Part shown: positions 45,878-57,226 of the stretch, piece after piece
Layout of the letters: every line of letters begins with the position of its first letter
Numbering within the stretch: position 1 is the first letter of the stretch
NCBI GenBank assembly: GCA_029582165.1
Contig: CM055883.1
Span: 21,988,501-22,052,500, forward strand
Source: Portulaca oleracea
Taxonomy: Eukaryota > Streptophyta > Magnoliopsida > Caryophyllales > Portulacaceae
Reading direction: 5' to 3'
Length of the DNA: 64,000 nucleotides
Translations under genes and position numbers: made by a program
The notes under the pieces: generated by a model
Told to the model about the DNA's origin: nothing
Database searches by the model: none
What the model saw: the letters and a program-made list of their open reading frames with translations, nothing else

Positions 45878-46963
45878 ATGGCCAACGGAGCTCGCCACGA
45901 ACGAGAGGAATCGAGCCACCGGGGTAGCCCTCAAATTCAAGCTCTCGAGAGCCGACTCACCACTTATGACGAACGCTTCTCCACCGTTGAGCGCACCCTT
46001 AATGCCATCATGGCGCGGTTGGACAACCTCACCCAAGAGCGCCTAGGTCCACCCCGAGATGAACGTCAAAGGCATGGCCCAAGCCTTATTCATCCTCCTC
46101 CTACATTCGAGTCGAGTGACGATGATAGAGGTTCCCCGCGTCGCCATCCACGTGGGCAAGTACATGAAAGGCCCCCTCGTGACGACTTCCAAGACGTCAA
46201 AACCGACATTCCTGAATTCAATGATACCAGTGATCCTGACAAGTACCTTGAGTGGATCCAAATGATGGATAGGATCTTTGAGACCAAAGAATACAATGAT
46301 GAGAAGGCCTATAAGATCGCTAGCCTAAAACTCACCGAAGCCGCATCACTTTGGTTTGACAATGTGAAAGCACAAAGGGCACGGAAAGCTCGAACGAGGA
46401 TCACCACTTGGACACGGCTTAAACAGTTGATGAACCGCCGTTTCTTGCCCGCCACCTACCAATAGGATGTATTGAAGAAGGTCTACGCCCTAACCCAGGG
46501 CAAGCGATCTGTGAGTGACTACATTCAGGAGTTCGAGCAACTCCGCATCAAAAGCGATCTTCAAGAACCCGAGGCGCAAACCATGATGCGTTTCTTGAAT
46601 GGATTGGACTCCTCGGTTACCAAGAAAGTAGAGGTTCAACCATACTACTCCATGGATGACTTGTGCAGCTTGGCCCTTCGGGTTGAGCGTCGGAAGAAAG
46701 AAAAGGCTACTTCCAAACCGGCACCAAGAGCCTTCTTTCCACCGCCCAGCCGACCTCCTCCATATTCGGGTACCCCAAAACCCAGTGAGACACCCAAGTT
46801 CCCTTCGACACCTCGCACGGATAAAGGAAAGGGACTTGTTGTGGCGTCTCCAACAGACCCCTCTCGCCGGATGGAGGGAAGAAAATGCTTTAAATGCCAC
46901 GGCTATGGTCACTACCAGGCGGATTGTCCGAACCGACGGACCTTGACACTCAAGGAGGTTTAG
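45878..46963 (+). pseudogene. gag: Element G gag
   Basis: The start ATG at 45878 opens MANGARHERE. The Gag core is clear (DKYLEWIQMMDRIF, then LWFDNVKAQ and FLPATYQ). An in-frame TAG at 46463-46465 probably replaces CAG Gln. The same frame then continues through the C-terminal core (QGKRSVSDYIQEFEQLR) to a CCHC knuckle CFKCHGYGHYQADC near 46888-46929, and stops at TAG 46961. It would form the particle and bind RNA. Apart from the stops it is well preserved. Confidence 0.9.
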
Positions 46964-47515
46964 GACGTTGATGAGGAATTGCAAGCAGCCTGGGATGAGT
47001 CCAAAGTGATCGTTGAGGGTGCGGTCACTAGTGATGATGATGCCGCCCCCACACCCCACGTACATGGTGGCGCCCTTGTCTTGAGGCGGGTTCTACACAC
47101 TCAGGAAGCCCCTCTCGACAAGGCCCAACGGGAGATGATCTTTCAATCTCGGTGCTTCGTGAGAGGCAAGGTGTGCAACCTTATTATTGATGAAGGGAGT
47201 TGCACCAGCGTCGCTTCAATGTATATGGTCGAGAAGCTTGGATGGCCGCTATTACCTCACCCTCGACCTTATTCTCTCAAGTGGCTCAACGACCAAGATG
47301 GCATCAAGGTAACTAAACAAGTCCTGGTGAATTTGTCTTTTGGTACTAACTACGATGATTCTGTTATTTGTGATGTTGTTCCTATGAGTGCTTGCCACAT
47401 ATTGTTGGGACGTCCTTGGCAATTCGACAAGCAAACGGTGCACAACGGGTCGAAAAACACCTACACTTTTACACATAGGGGCAAGAGGGTTAAGCTACTC
47501 CCGTTAGCTCCATGA
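46964..47515 (+). pseudogene. pro: Element G protease
   Basis: It continues in the gag frame. The active site reads LIIDEGSCTSVAS near 47180-47220, where chromoviruses usually have IDGGSCTNVAS, so the residue after the Asp is Glu instead of Gly. CHILLGRPWQFDK follows near 47395. The frame ends at TGA 47513, and RT resumes in another register from about 47538. Confidence 0.85.
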
Positions 47516-47537
47516 AATTATCTCTCCAAAACCCGGG

Positions 47538-48717
47538 GTGGGAAGTGAGGAACCCAAACACATGAGCGAAACACGGGTTGAGCGAGCTCTAAGCAAGGGG
47601 AAGGTCGTTTTCGCCTTACTCCTCTTAGAAGCAAACAAAAGTGAGGTAGAGAAACCCTTGCACCCTCTTGTCGCCCCTCTCGTTGCCAAGTTCAGAGACG
47701 TCTTCCCCGATGATCTACCACCGGGTCTTTCACCTATTCGGGGAATCAAGCACCAGATCGACCTTATGCCCGGAGCACCACTTCCCAACAGAGCGGCTTA
47801 TCGATGCAGCCCGCGGGAAACCAAGGAGCTACAACGCCAAGTGGACGAACTCGTTTCGAGGGGCTTCGTTAGGGAAAGCATGAGCCCTTGTTCCGTCCCG
47901 ACCCTCCTGGTTCCCAAAAAAGGATGGGACCTACCGGATGTGTGTCGACAGTCGAGCCATCAACAACATCACCATCAAGTATCGGTACCCCATACCGAGG
48001 CTCGATGACATGCTCGACGAGGTGCACGGATCTTGTATCTTTTCCAAGATCGACCTCCGGAGCGGCTACCATCAGATTCGCATGCGAGAAGGCGACGAGT
48101 GGAAGACGGCATTCAAGACCAAGGGAGGCTTGTACGAGTGGCTTGTCATGCCATTTGGTCTCTCTAACACCCCTAGCACGTTCATGCGACTCATGAACGA
48201 GGTCTTGAGGCCATTCATCGACAAATTCATGGTGGTTTATTTCGACGACATCCTTATGTATTCCAAGAATGAAGCTGAGCACCTCTCGCATTTGGAGTCT
48301 GTTTTCCGGGTTCTACGACAACAAAAGTTGTTTGGCAAGATCGAGAAGTGCGAATTTTGCACTCCCCAAGTCACATTTCTTGGGTACATAGTCTCTGATC
48401 GAGGTATTTCTGTGGATCCTCGAAAGTGGAAGTTATACGCTCATGGCCTTCTCCCTCTACTATCACGGAGGTGAGAAGCTTCCACGGCCTTGCTTCGTTC
48501 TATCGCCGATTCATCAAAGGATTTAGCACCCTCACCGCCCCTATCACCGAGTGTATGAAGAAGGGCACCTTTGAGTGGACCCGAGCGGCCCAAGGGGCCT
48601 TTGAGAAGCTTAAGGCTCGGCTTTGTGAAGCTCCATTACTTGCTCTTCCGGATTTTTCACAAGTCTTCGAGGTGGATTGTGACGCAAGTGGAGTGGGCAT
48701 TGGAGCTGTGCTCATGT
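47538..48717 (+). pseudogene. pol: Element G reverse transcriptase and start of RNase H
   Basis: The fingers are in one register (PLPNRAAYRCSPRETKELQ). An extra G in AAAAAAGGATGGG near 47922 shifts the frame. The palm continues at 47938 ([63 protein letters not shown] near 48235-48267). A second shift near 48425 moves the thumb to a third register ([16 protein letters not shown]). The RNase H start ([17 protein letters not shown]) runs to TAA 48717. Catalytic RT residues are intact, so the frameshifts alone disable it. Confidence 0.9.
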
Positions 48718-49643
48718 AAAATCAGCGCCCCATTGCCTACTTCAACGAGAAGCTCAGTGGGTCACGGAAGAACTACTCTACCTACGACAAGGATTTCTAT
48801 GCCCTTGTTCGTGCCCTTGACCATTGGTCCCACTACTTGAGGCCTAACCAATTCGTGCTTCATTCCGACCATGAGGCTCTCAAGTACCTAAACGGTCAAC
48901 ACAAGCTCAACACGCGTCATGCGAAGTGGGTGGAGTATCTACAAAGTTTTAACTTCGTGGCTAAACACAAGAAGGGGAGCGTCAATGTGGTTGTCGATGC
49001 ACTTTCTAGAAGGCACTCCCTTCTTTCGGTGGTTGAAGCGAGGGTTCTTGGGTTCCAACACATGCGGGAGTTTTACAAGGAAGATGAGGACTTCAAAGCG
49101 CACATCGATCGTGGCAGCGGTTCCTATGTACTCCAAGACGGGTTCCTTTTCAAGGAGAACAAATTGTGTGTTCCCAAGTGTCCGTTGAGGAAGCTATTGG
49201 TGCGAGAAGTTCACGGAGGTGGTCTAGCCGGTCATTTCGGCATCAACAAGACCCTTGACATGATAAAGGAGCATTTTTATTGGCCTAGAATGGGAGGGGA
49301 CGTACACGATGTGATCTCCAAATGTGTTACGTGCCAACATGCCAAAAGCCAGTTTCACCAAGGGCTTTACACTCCTCTTCCCGTTCCGAATGGCCCGTGG
49401 GAAGATTTGAGCATGGACTTCATCGTTGCTCTTCCCCGAACCGTACGTAGCAAGGACTCCATCCTCGTCGTCATTGACCGTTTCTCCAAGATGGCGCACT
49501 TCGTCGCTTGTGAGAAAACCGACGACGCCAGTCACATCGCTAATCTCTTCTTCCGGGAGATAGTGAGGTTGCACGGTGTTCCAAGGACCATTGTTTCCGA
49601 TCGTGACACGAAATTCATGAGTCATTTTTGGAGGTCCCTATGA
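48718..49643 (+). pseudogene. pol: Element G RNase H tail and integrase N-half
   Basis: The frame stays in the same register after TAA 48717. RNase H continues with [13 protein letters not shown] and [11 protein letters not shown]. The integrase zinc finger follows ([19 protein letters not shown], then CVTCQHAK), then the core with SMDFIVALP and VSDRDTKF, the first two catalytic Asp. The frame stops at TGA 49641, where Trp would be expected. Confidence 0.88.
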
Positions 49644-50330
49644 AAACTCCTTGGAACGAAGCTCCTTTTCAGCACATCGCACCACCCTTAGACGGATGGT
49701 CAAACCAAGGTCACCAACAAGACCTCACTGCCTTGCTTCGGGGTCTTGTGAGCAAGAGTCTACGGGATTAGGATGATAAGCTTTGTCATGCCAAGTTCGC
49801 GTACAACCGGGCTCCTTCGTTCGCTACGGGTCGCTCGCCTTTTGAAACTTGGTACAGGGTGAATCCTATCACTCCCCTCGACCTCCTTCCTCTAACTTTG
49901 GAGGCAAGGGCGAGTTTTGAGCAAGCGAGAAGGCCGCCGAGAATCAAAATCTTCATCGTCAGATCCGGGAGAAGATCAAGAGAACTAATGAGCTCTACAA
50001 ATCCCGAGTTAACAAACATCGCCGGAACATCACTTTCAAACCCGGGGATTGGTTTGGCTCTATCTAAGGAAGGAATGGTTCCCTTCGCGGAGGAAAAGCA
50101 AACTTATGCCAAGGAGTGAAGGACCGTTCAAGGTGTTGGAGAAAATAAACGATAACACCTACAAGCTCTATCTTCTCGGAGATATGGGAGTCTCCTCCAT
50201 GTTCAACATTGGCGACCTATCACCAAACATAGAGGATGTTGAACCCGATGCGGATTTGAGGGCACATCCTCTTCAAGAAAGGGAGGATGAAGAGTCCCGG
50301 GTTCCGCTCTCGTCCCTCATACCCCAGTGA
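49644..50330 (+). pseudogene. pol: Element G integrase C-half, extends into 3' LTR
   Basis: The core continues with an in-frame TAG at 49689 and reads TDGQTKV where TDGQTEV is expected. The codon at 49707-49709 is AAG, so the catalytic Glu is Lys. TAG near 49770 and at least two frameshifts follow. The last open piece (50049-50330) gives LRKEWFPSRRKSKLMPR, GPFKVLEKINDNTYKLYL and FNIGDLSP, and ends 43 bp inside the 3' LTR. That overlap, with no chromodomain, suggests a CRM-type element. Confidence 0.82.
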
Positions 50331-50671
50331 ATCTCGAGGTGCAATTCCCGGTGAAGCCCGGAAACGCAAGGGTAGTCTCGGCCATCCATTGGATGGGAAC
50401 CGAGACATTCTAAGGAGGCCCACTCGAGCCCGACCCCGGAGGCTCGAGGCCGTACCGTCCCGAGATGTTGAACAATACCGTAACGGGATCCGGGTTACTT
50501 TTAGAACAAAAACAGGCCATGATTGAACCTTTTGGACAGGCCTTAGGCGCGCCCGAGTCACAACGTGCCACGCCCAAGCCGCTTCATCGCTACCCGCCAC
50601 GCTGCGCAGACGCCTAGTCGCGCCTGAGTCAGGCTGTGGCGCGCTGGCGACATCACGCTGCCGCTCACTGG
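50288..50671 (+). repeat. 3' LTR of element G, truncated by H
   Basis: The first 384 bp of the LTR, starting TGAAGAGTCCCGGG. It lacks about 30 bp present in the 5' copy near 44552-44575. It stops where H begins; the flank ACTGG (50667-50671) would be H's target duplication. Confidence 0.85.
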
Positions 50672-52345
50672 TGTTCAAGCTGCAGTATAGTGCGGGTTTT
50701 GATTGTCGTATCCATAGGGAGTTGGGGTACCGAACCTAAAAGTCTATTCCGAACTCTCACCTACTAGGATTGGGGGTTCATCATCATTTGAGAGAAGGTT
50801 TTCAAGCGAACACAAAGAAAACACAAGGAAGAAAAAGGATTTCGGGATGCAAACGGGGATAAGAAAATGGGTTTTCCAACAAGGGAGTAACAAGAAGGGG
50901 AAATCAAATGGTAACTCCGTTGGAAAATACCCACCGGGCTTCCTCTTTCAAGGATAGTCCGGATTGACTTCCCCAAAGTCCATGGCCAGACTCGGGGAGT
51001 CAATGAAACGGAATTTCCTAGTTAGTTTCTATTCGCTTTCGCGAACTAGAACACTAACTATCCCAATTCCTACCTTCCAACAAGCATTGGATGTATTCGG
51101 GATGCTTTCGCACCCAAATACATCCCACTTGAGGGAAGGATAGGGTTGGGAAGTTGATTTCCTAACTAGTTACTCACTAATATTGCAAACCCAAACCTAA
51201 TCACCCATTCACACCCTTAACTACCCCCTAACCCATAGGGTTTCTAACCACTAATCATGATACCAACTAAGCTAACAACATCCAAACCAAACCTAAACAT
51301 GATTTCTAACATTAAACAACCATAAACAAGCAAGAACAATGAAATAGCAAGCAACGCAATCAAGAACAAGCAAAGTAATAAGTAAGGTAATTAATAAAAG
51401 AGTTAAGGGAAGAGAATACTTATCAAAATGTTGTAGATGAACAAGAGAAAGCAATAAAAAGATGATCCAACATTCTTTCAATTGATTGAATCCCCAAATC
51501 TTCAATAATAAACACAAATCTCCAAAACCCTAGATTAATCTCTCACTAATCTCCCTCTAAAATCCACTAATTACAAGCTGAAATAATGTCTAAGTCTAAC
51601 CCTCGATGCCCCCCTATGAAATCGTCAACAAGGAGTCTATATACAAGGCAAAACTGTTGGCCAAAACGCAGTACTTCAAGCCGAAAACACGCGCAGGACA
51701 TAGGGAGACCGTGGTCACGGTCAAGGAGACCGTGGCAACGGTCTCGTTAATCGGCGAAAAGGCCGAAGAGTCGCGGCCAATGGCGATGGCGCGACCACCA
51801 CCGTCGCAGGCGTGACGAGCGAAATATGCCTTGGCGATTTTCTCCTTCGAGGCATCGTGGCTACGGTGTCTCCGACCGTGGGCACAGTATTTCTCGGACA
51901 TCCTGACCCTCTACATATGCCCACCGTGGCTACGGTAGCCAGGACCGTGGCTATGGTCACTCTCGGCTTCAATTGCGTTCTGGGCGTAGCGGGTGCTACG
52001 CCATTCGTGGCGGGGGCTACTCCTGGGCTTTCCTTCCCTTTGATTTTCCTTCTTTCCGGAGCATGTAACGCTCGATCCGAAGGTCGTAGCATGCGGTGCT
52101 TCACTAATTGGCACCAAAGGTCGGGAGTGTGGTCCCGGGTCGACTCCGCCTCGGTTTCTGGTCTGGCTCGCTCGTGAAATCGCCAAGAATGCTATAAAAA
52201 AGGCTCGTTTTGCTAGGTTTTCGGTGAAAACTCCAAAATCTACAAAATAACCAAAAACACATTAAAAGCTATGAAATTAAACCACGAAACGATTTAAAAG
52301 CCTAAGGATTTAGGCAGTATTTAGACACAAAATTGGGTCTAAACA
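50672..52345 (-). repeat. LTR 1 of array H
   Basis: Minus sense: starts TGTTTAGACCCAATT after a G-rich tract and ends CTTGAACA. Palindromic ACCGTGG(N)CACGGT words lie at 51705-51960, a TATA box (TATATAGA) at 51643-51636. It is the most diverged of the three. Confidence 0.75.
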
Positions 52346-54027
52346 CACCCCCCCCCCCCACACACATAAACTTTTGCTCCTGAGCAAAACAAAACAAAAC
52401 AAATAAGAAAACTAAACACCAACTCCTCTGTCGTGGAAGGAAACGAGTGCATTTAGCGTATGCACCAAGCCCTTTGAACCCCCCGGCAGCCCGGATGGAC
52501 GAGATGGACTCGTGAGGGTTTGTAGCGGTTGTGCCCTCAAAAGCCAAAGAAAAAGGAGAGGGGGAAAGTGAAAACAAAACCGAAGAAAACACAAGGAAAG
52601 AAAAACAAAGGTTTTGATTCACAAGATCTCACAATCCAAACTAAGAAAACGCGATTAAACCTCTCAAAGTAATCGTTAGGAGCATCTCACAAACACCAAA
52701 CTCAGATAAAGGTCGATCTTGAAGATTTTTCAACTCCCTACACCTTGTATCGAGCGAAACCCCACATGCAAAAGCATAAAAAGGGGTTTAACGGGAACCA
52801 AAAGACTCTAAAAACTCGCGTCCGAATTTGAAAACAACGAAACAACCAAGAGAAGTGTTTCCCTCCCTCGCATTTGGTCGCCCTTGGCTTGGTGAGGGTC
52901 GTAGGTGATGCAAGGGGAGGCCCCACTCTTTTAAGAAGCAAAAACTTTTTCTTTTCTTTCTTTTTGAGTTGGAAATACCAACGAAATTGGCTTTACTTTT
53001 TCTCCTTTTTTTTCTTTTTGGTTTTTAAAAGTCGGTATTAGCCTTACTTTCGGGAATAGGACGGCCCATATAAGGGGTATACCCTCCCATCACGGTCTTT
53101 TCCATTCGCCTCTTCGTCGCAAAGCGATATGGGAGGAGGGCTAAGGGGTATCCATGCCGTACCACGAATACCGGGCCCGTGTAGGTTGGCTAAGTGTGGG
53201 TGGTTAATGTCTACAGCGACATGCTCCACTTATTCAGGTTATTGTATCTTAAGAAAGCTTTTCTTTCTTTTCTTTTCTTTTTGCACTTTTTTGCTTTTGC
53301 TAAACGAGAAACAAAATAAACCCGGACACAAGCTCCTAAAACCTCCTGGTTCCAGCAAAAAGAGAAAGGAACGGGGGTCTCGCCAGACACTTAATGAAAG
53401 GGGTTTATTAAGGGTAAGTCTCGACTAGAACCCGAGATAGGGTCGAAAATGCTCCAACCGGTTACTTTTAAAGAAGCTTAAGAACGGCTTCTCAACTCCG
53501 AAAACAAGATCCAGGAAACAAAACCAAACAAAGACAAAACGAAAAGAAAAACTGAAAAGGTTTTCACTCCCTTTTTTCTCCTTTTTCACATGAAACTTTT
53601 CAAATTTTAGCAAAAACAAGGAAAACAAGGAACAAAAAGACTAGGTGATCTACCCTTGAACAGAATATCTCCCCCCCCCCCCCACACACACTTAAAACTC
53701 CACAATGTCCTCATTATGGGAAGGTGTCACATGAAAAAGGTAGAAAACCTACAAAAACACAAACAAAAACAACTAGCAAGTAGAAATGGTGGCGACGCGA
53801 GCCCACACGGATCCAAAAACAATATATATCCCAACACAGACATTCAAAGGGGTTCGCCACCCAAAAGAAAACCAAGCATGCGAAAAGAAAATAAACCAAA
53901 CAAACAAAAATAAAGAAATAAATAATTACAAAAAGAGAAAGGGTGGAATGAGGTTACCATAAAGTCTTCAATAAAAGGAAGAAAGCACTTGGATAACCTC
54001 AATTACCAATGGAGCATCAACCATTCA
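52346..54027 (-). other. 3' untranslated region of H unit 1
   Basis: It holds the PPT (52346-52365), a hairpin block (52372-52389 and 52446-52466), a second G-rich tract (near 53670-53690 on the minus strand) and the motif AATGAGGACATTGT (53715-53702, one mismatch to element E's AATGAGGACATTGT at most). Small frames here are repeats across the array and show no family signature. Confidence 0.65.
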
Positions 54028-55477
54028 TTATTCTTCAAGATTTGGGCCTTCAAGATCGGAAGAATCCAACGCACGTAGGAGAAGATCATGCATCCTCGAA
54101 TGTATTTCAGAACCATGAATGTATGAGAACACAAAAATCAATGAGTCATAATAGGTAAGTGTTCTCAACATTTTATCAAAAGCCTTAGAAAAATCACTAG
54201 AATGATGAAATAAGTGAAGGAGCATGATTTTTCTAGGCGAGTCTTCTAGGTAAACATGATATAGGTCAAAGAGGGGATCATAACCTCTAAAGGTACCTAG
54301 AGACTCAAGGCATGCATGTTTGCATGAGGGAGTGATAATCAAAGAATGAATGGGGATAACATGATTGGGAGAGGAGGATACATCATCACATTCAAAGCAC
54401 ATAGAAGGGTTGTCAACTTCCTCAACAATATCATCACAACCAAGTCTCAACCCATGATTGTCATCTAATTCATTATCTTCATCACATGTATGCAAAGACA
54501 AAGTAGGACTACTCTCCAAGGCAACACTCTCAACATCGCATAAGGTTTCATCATTATCAACATCAAGGGTGAAAGTGAAGCACTCGGGTTCATAATCCAT
54601 AAAAAATGATTCATAATCACACACATATGCATCATGAGAGATAGTTTCTACATAATGAGGCACACAAGTCAAAGACGAAGAAGGAGAGCCATTATCACCA
54701 TTTTCGCACAAAGGGGGATCAACATGAATCTCAGGGGATAATGGGGAAAACGACTCAACTCTACTTAAAGCACATTCCTTGGGGGAGGAAGGTCTTGACA
54801 TGTGAGCATACTCAAATTCGGTTTCACACATTCTAGAAACTATTAAATTAAGCTCTTCATCGAGCTTCTTCTACTCTCTAACTAGTTGTTCCATGTTATA
54901 TTCAATAAAGGTCAACAACATGAGTAGAAGAGTCGGAAGCATGAATAGATGATTCAAATTGATCACACAGGGAAGGGACATGCATAGGTATAGAAGGAGG
55001 AAAGGAAGAGGTACTCACAAATGAATCTTCATAAGATGCTTCCCTTGCTTGATCCACAAATGGAGATTGAGTATGCAAATCAATACAAGGGAAAGGGGAA
55101 GTATTCGCTCATAGATTTTCAAAGTGAGATCTAACATAGTAAGCACATAGATTATCATAATAATAACCCGAAACATGACAACTCATCAAAAAAACACGAA
55201 TATCCTCGGTCAACCAATTAATAAAATCCCAAGCCTCGTAATCATTTTTAGCATTAAAACCATAGTGAATGAACAACTTACGAGTCTCAAAATTCACACC
55301 CTCCTTAAAGACACATAAAACTTCCCCATAAGAAAAATCATAACCAAAATGAGCCCAATAATTAAGATAAGCATCCAATCTATCACGATAATCACAAAAT
55401 AACTCATGCTCATCTTGAGGGAAGCTAAAACATGTCATTTCTCTATTATTATTTTTTTCAGATTTAAAATTTTTCAA
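54028..55477 (-). pseudogene. Gag-like frame of H unit 1
   Basis: It opens at 55477 with MKNFKSEKNNNREM. The first 122 codons (FPQDEHELFCDYRDRLDAYL, then VFKEGVNFETRKLFIHYG) resemble the Athila Gag core in layout. TGA near 55107 ends this piece. The middle has lost 5 bp near 54909 compared with unit 2, which shifts the frame. The last 267 codons (54831-54028) are open, acidic and Ser-rich with several Cys, and end DLEGPNLEE. No zinc knuckle is seen. Its role is not established. Confidence 0.6.
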
Positions 55478-55532
55478 TTTTTTTTTCTTTTTTCTTTTAA
55501 AACCTAGAGGGAGTGCTCAAGAAAACTAAAAG

Positions 55533-55566
55533 GTCGGTAGGCGCAACTCCGACAGAAGCGCCATTT
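55533..55566 (-). other. Degraded primer site of H unit 1
   Basis: The minus strand reads TGGCGCTTCTGTCGGAGTTG, against TGGCGCCGTTGCCGGGGAG in unit 2. Confidence 0.7.
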
Positions 55567-57226
55567 TGTTCAAGCTGCAGTATAGTACGGGTTTTGATTG
55601 TCGTATCCACAGGGAGTTGCGGTACCGAACCTAAAAGTCTATTCCAAACTCTCACCTACTAGGATTGGGGGTTCATCATCATTTGAGAGAAGGTTTTCAA
55701 GTGAACACAAAGAAAACACAAGAAAGGAAAAAAAGGATTTCGGGATGCAAACGGGGATAAGAAAATGGGTTTTGCAACAAGGGAGTAACAAGAAGGGGAA
55801 ATCAAATGGTAACTCCGTTGGAAATTACCCACCGGGCTTCCTCTTTCAATGATATTCCGGATTGACTTCCCCAAAGTCCATAGACAGACCTGGGGAGTCG
55901 ATGAAACGAAATTTCCTAGTTAGTTTCTATTCGCTTTCGCGAACTAGAACGCTAACTATCCCAATTCCTACCTTCCAACAAGCATTGGATGTATTCGGGA
56001 TGCTTTCGCACCCAAATACATCCCACTTGAGGGAAGGATAGGGTTGGGAAGTTGATTTCCTAACTAGTTACTCACTAATATTGCTAACCCAAACCTAATC
56101 ACCCATTCACACCCTTAACTACCCCCTAACCCATAGGGTTTCTAACCACTAATCATGATACCAACTAAGCTAACAACATCCAAACCAAACCTAAACATGA
56201 TTTCTAACATCAAACAACCATAAACAAGCAAGACAATGAAATAGCAAGCAAAGCAATTGAGAACAAGCAAAGTAATTAGCAAGGTAATTAATAAAAGAGT
56301 TAAGGGAAGAGAATACTTATCAAAATGCTGTAGATGAACAAGAGAAAGCAATAAAAAGATGATCCAACAATCTTTCAATTGATTGAATCCCCAAATCTTC
56401 AATAATAAACACATATCTCCAAAACCCTAGATTAATCTCTCACTAATCTCCCTCTAAAATCCAATAATTACAAGCTGAAATAATGTCTAAGTCTAACCCT
56501 CGATGCCCCCCTAAGAAATCATCAACAAGGAGTATATATACAAGGCAAAACTGTTGGCCAAAACGCAGTACTTCAAGCCGAAAACACGCGCAGGACATAG
56601 GGAGACCGTGGTCACGGCCGAGAGGCGTGGGCTTCGTTTCGCTCCGGCCGAAAAAGGCCGAACAGTCGCAGCCCAGTAAGGGGGTCGCGGGCGCGACCAC
56701 CACCGTCGTGGGCGCGACGAGCGAAATATGCCCTGGCGATTTTCTCCTTCGAGGCGCCGTGGCTACGGTGTCTCCGACCGTGGGCACAGTATTTCTCGGA
56801 CATCCTGACTCTCTGCATATGCCCACCGTGGCCACGGTCACTCTCGGCTTCAATTGCGTTCTGGGCGTAGCGGGTGCTACGCCATTCGTGGCGGGGGCTA
56901 CGCCTGGGCTTTCCTTTCCTTTGATCTTCCTTCTTTCCAAAGCATGTGACGCTCGATCCGAAGGTCGTAGCATGCGTTACTTCACTAATTGGCACCAAAG
57001 GTCGGGAGTGTGGTCCCGGGTCGACACCGTCTCGGTTTCCGGTCCGGTTCGGCTCGGGAAATCGCCAAGAATGCTATGAAAAGGCTCGTTATGCTACGTT
57101 TTCGGTGAAAACTCCAAAATCTACAAAATAACCAAAAACACATTAAAAGCTATGAAATTAAACCACGAAACGAGTTAAAAGCCTAAGGATTTAGGCTGTA
57201 TTTAGACACAAAATTGGGTCTAAACA
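55567..57226 (-). repeat. LTR 2 of array H
   Basis: 1660 bp. It holds GTCGCGGGCGCGAC and the related GTCGTGGGCGCGAC (56684-56718), a TATA box TATATATA (56533-56540) and fewer ACCGTGG..CACGGT words than LTR 1. Confidence 0.75.

Larger units (their letters stand above)
44512..50671 (+). mobile_element. Element G: CRM-like chromovirus, cut by H
   Basis: The 5' LTR is at 44512-45525. The primer site TGGTATCAAAGCC (45529-45541) is the tRNA-iMet type with one change. Coding remnants of gag, protease, RT, RNase H and integrase occupy 45878-50330. A purine tract AAGAAAGGGAGGA ends at 50287 and the 3' LTR starts at 50288, but element H interrupts it at 50671. The last frame runs past the LTR start, a trait of CRM chromoviruses. 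I see no chromodomain. The remaining 3' LTR would lie beyond H, outside the window. Confidence 0.85.

Noticed and set aside
46490..47065. 191-codon minus-strand frame in element G
   Set aside because: Antisense shadow of gag and protease with no own motif.
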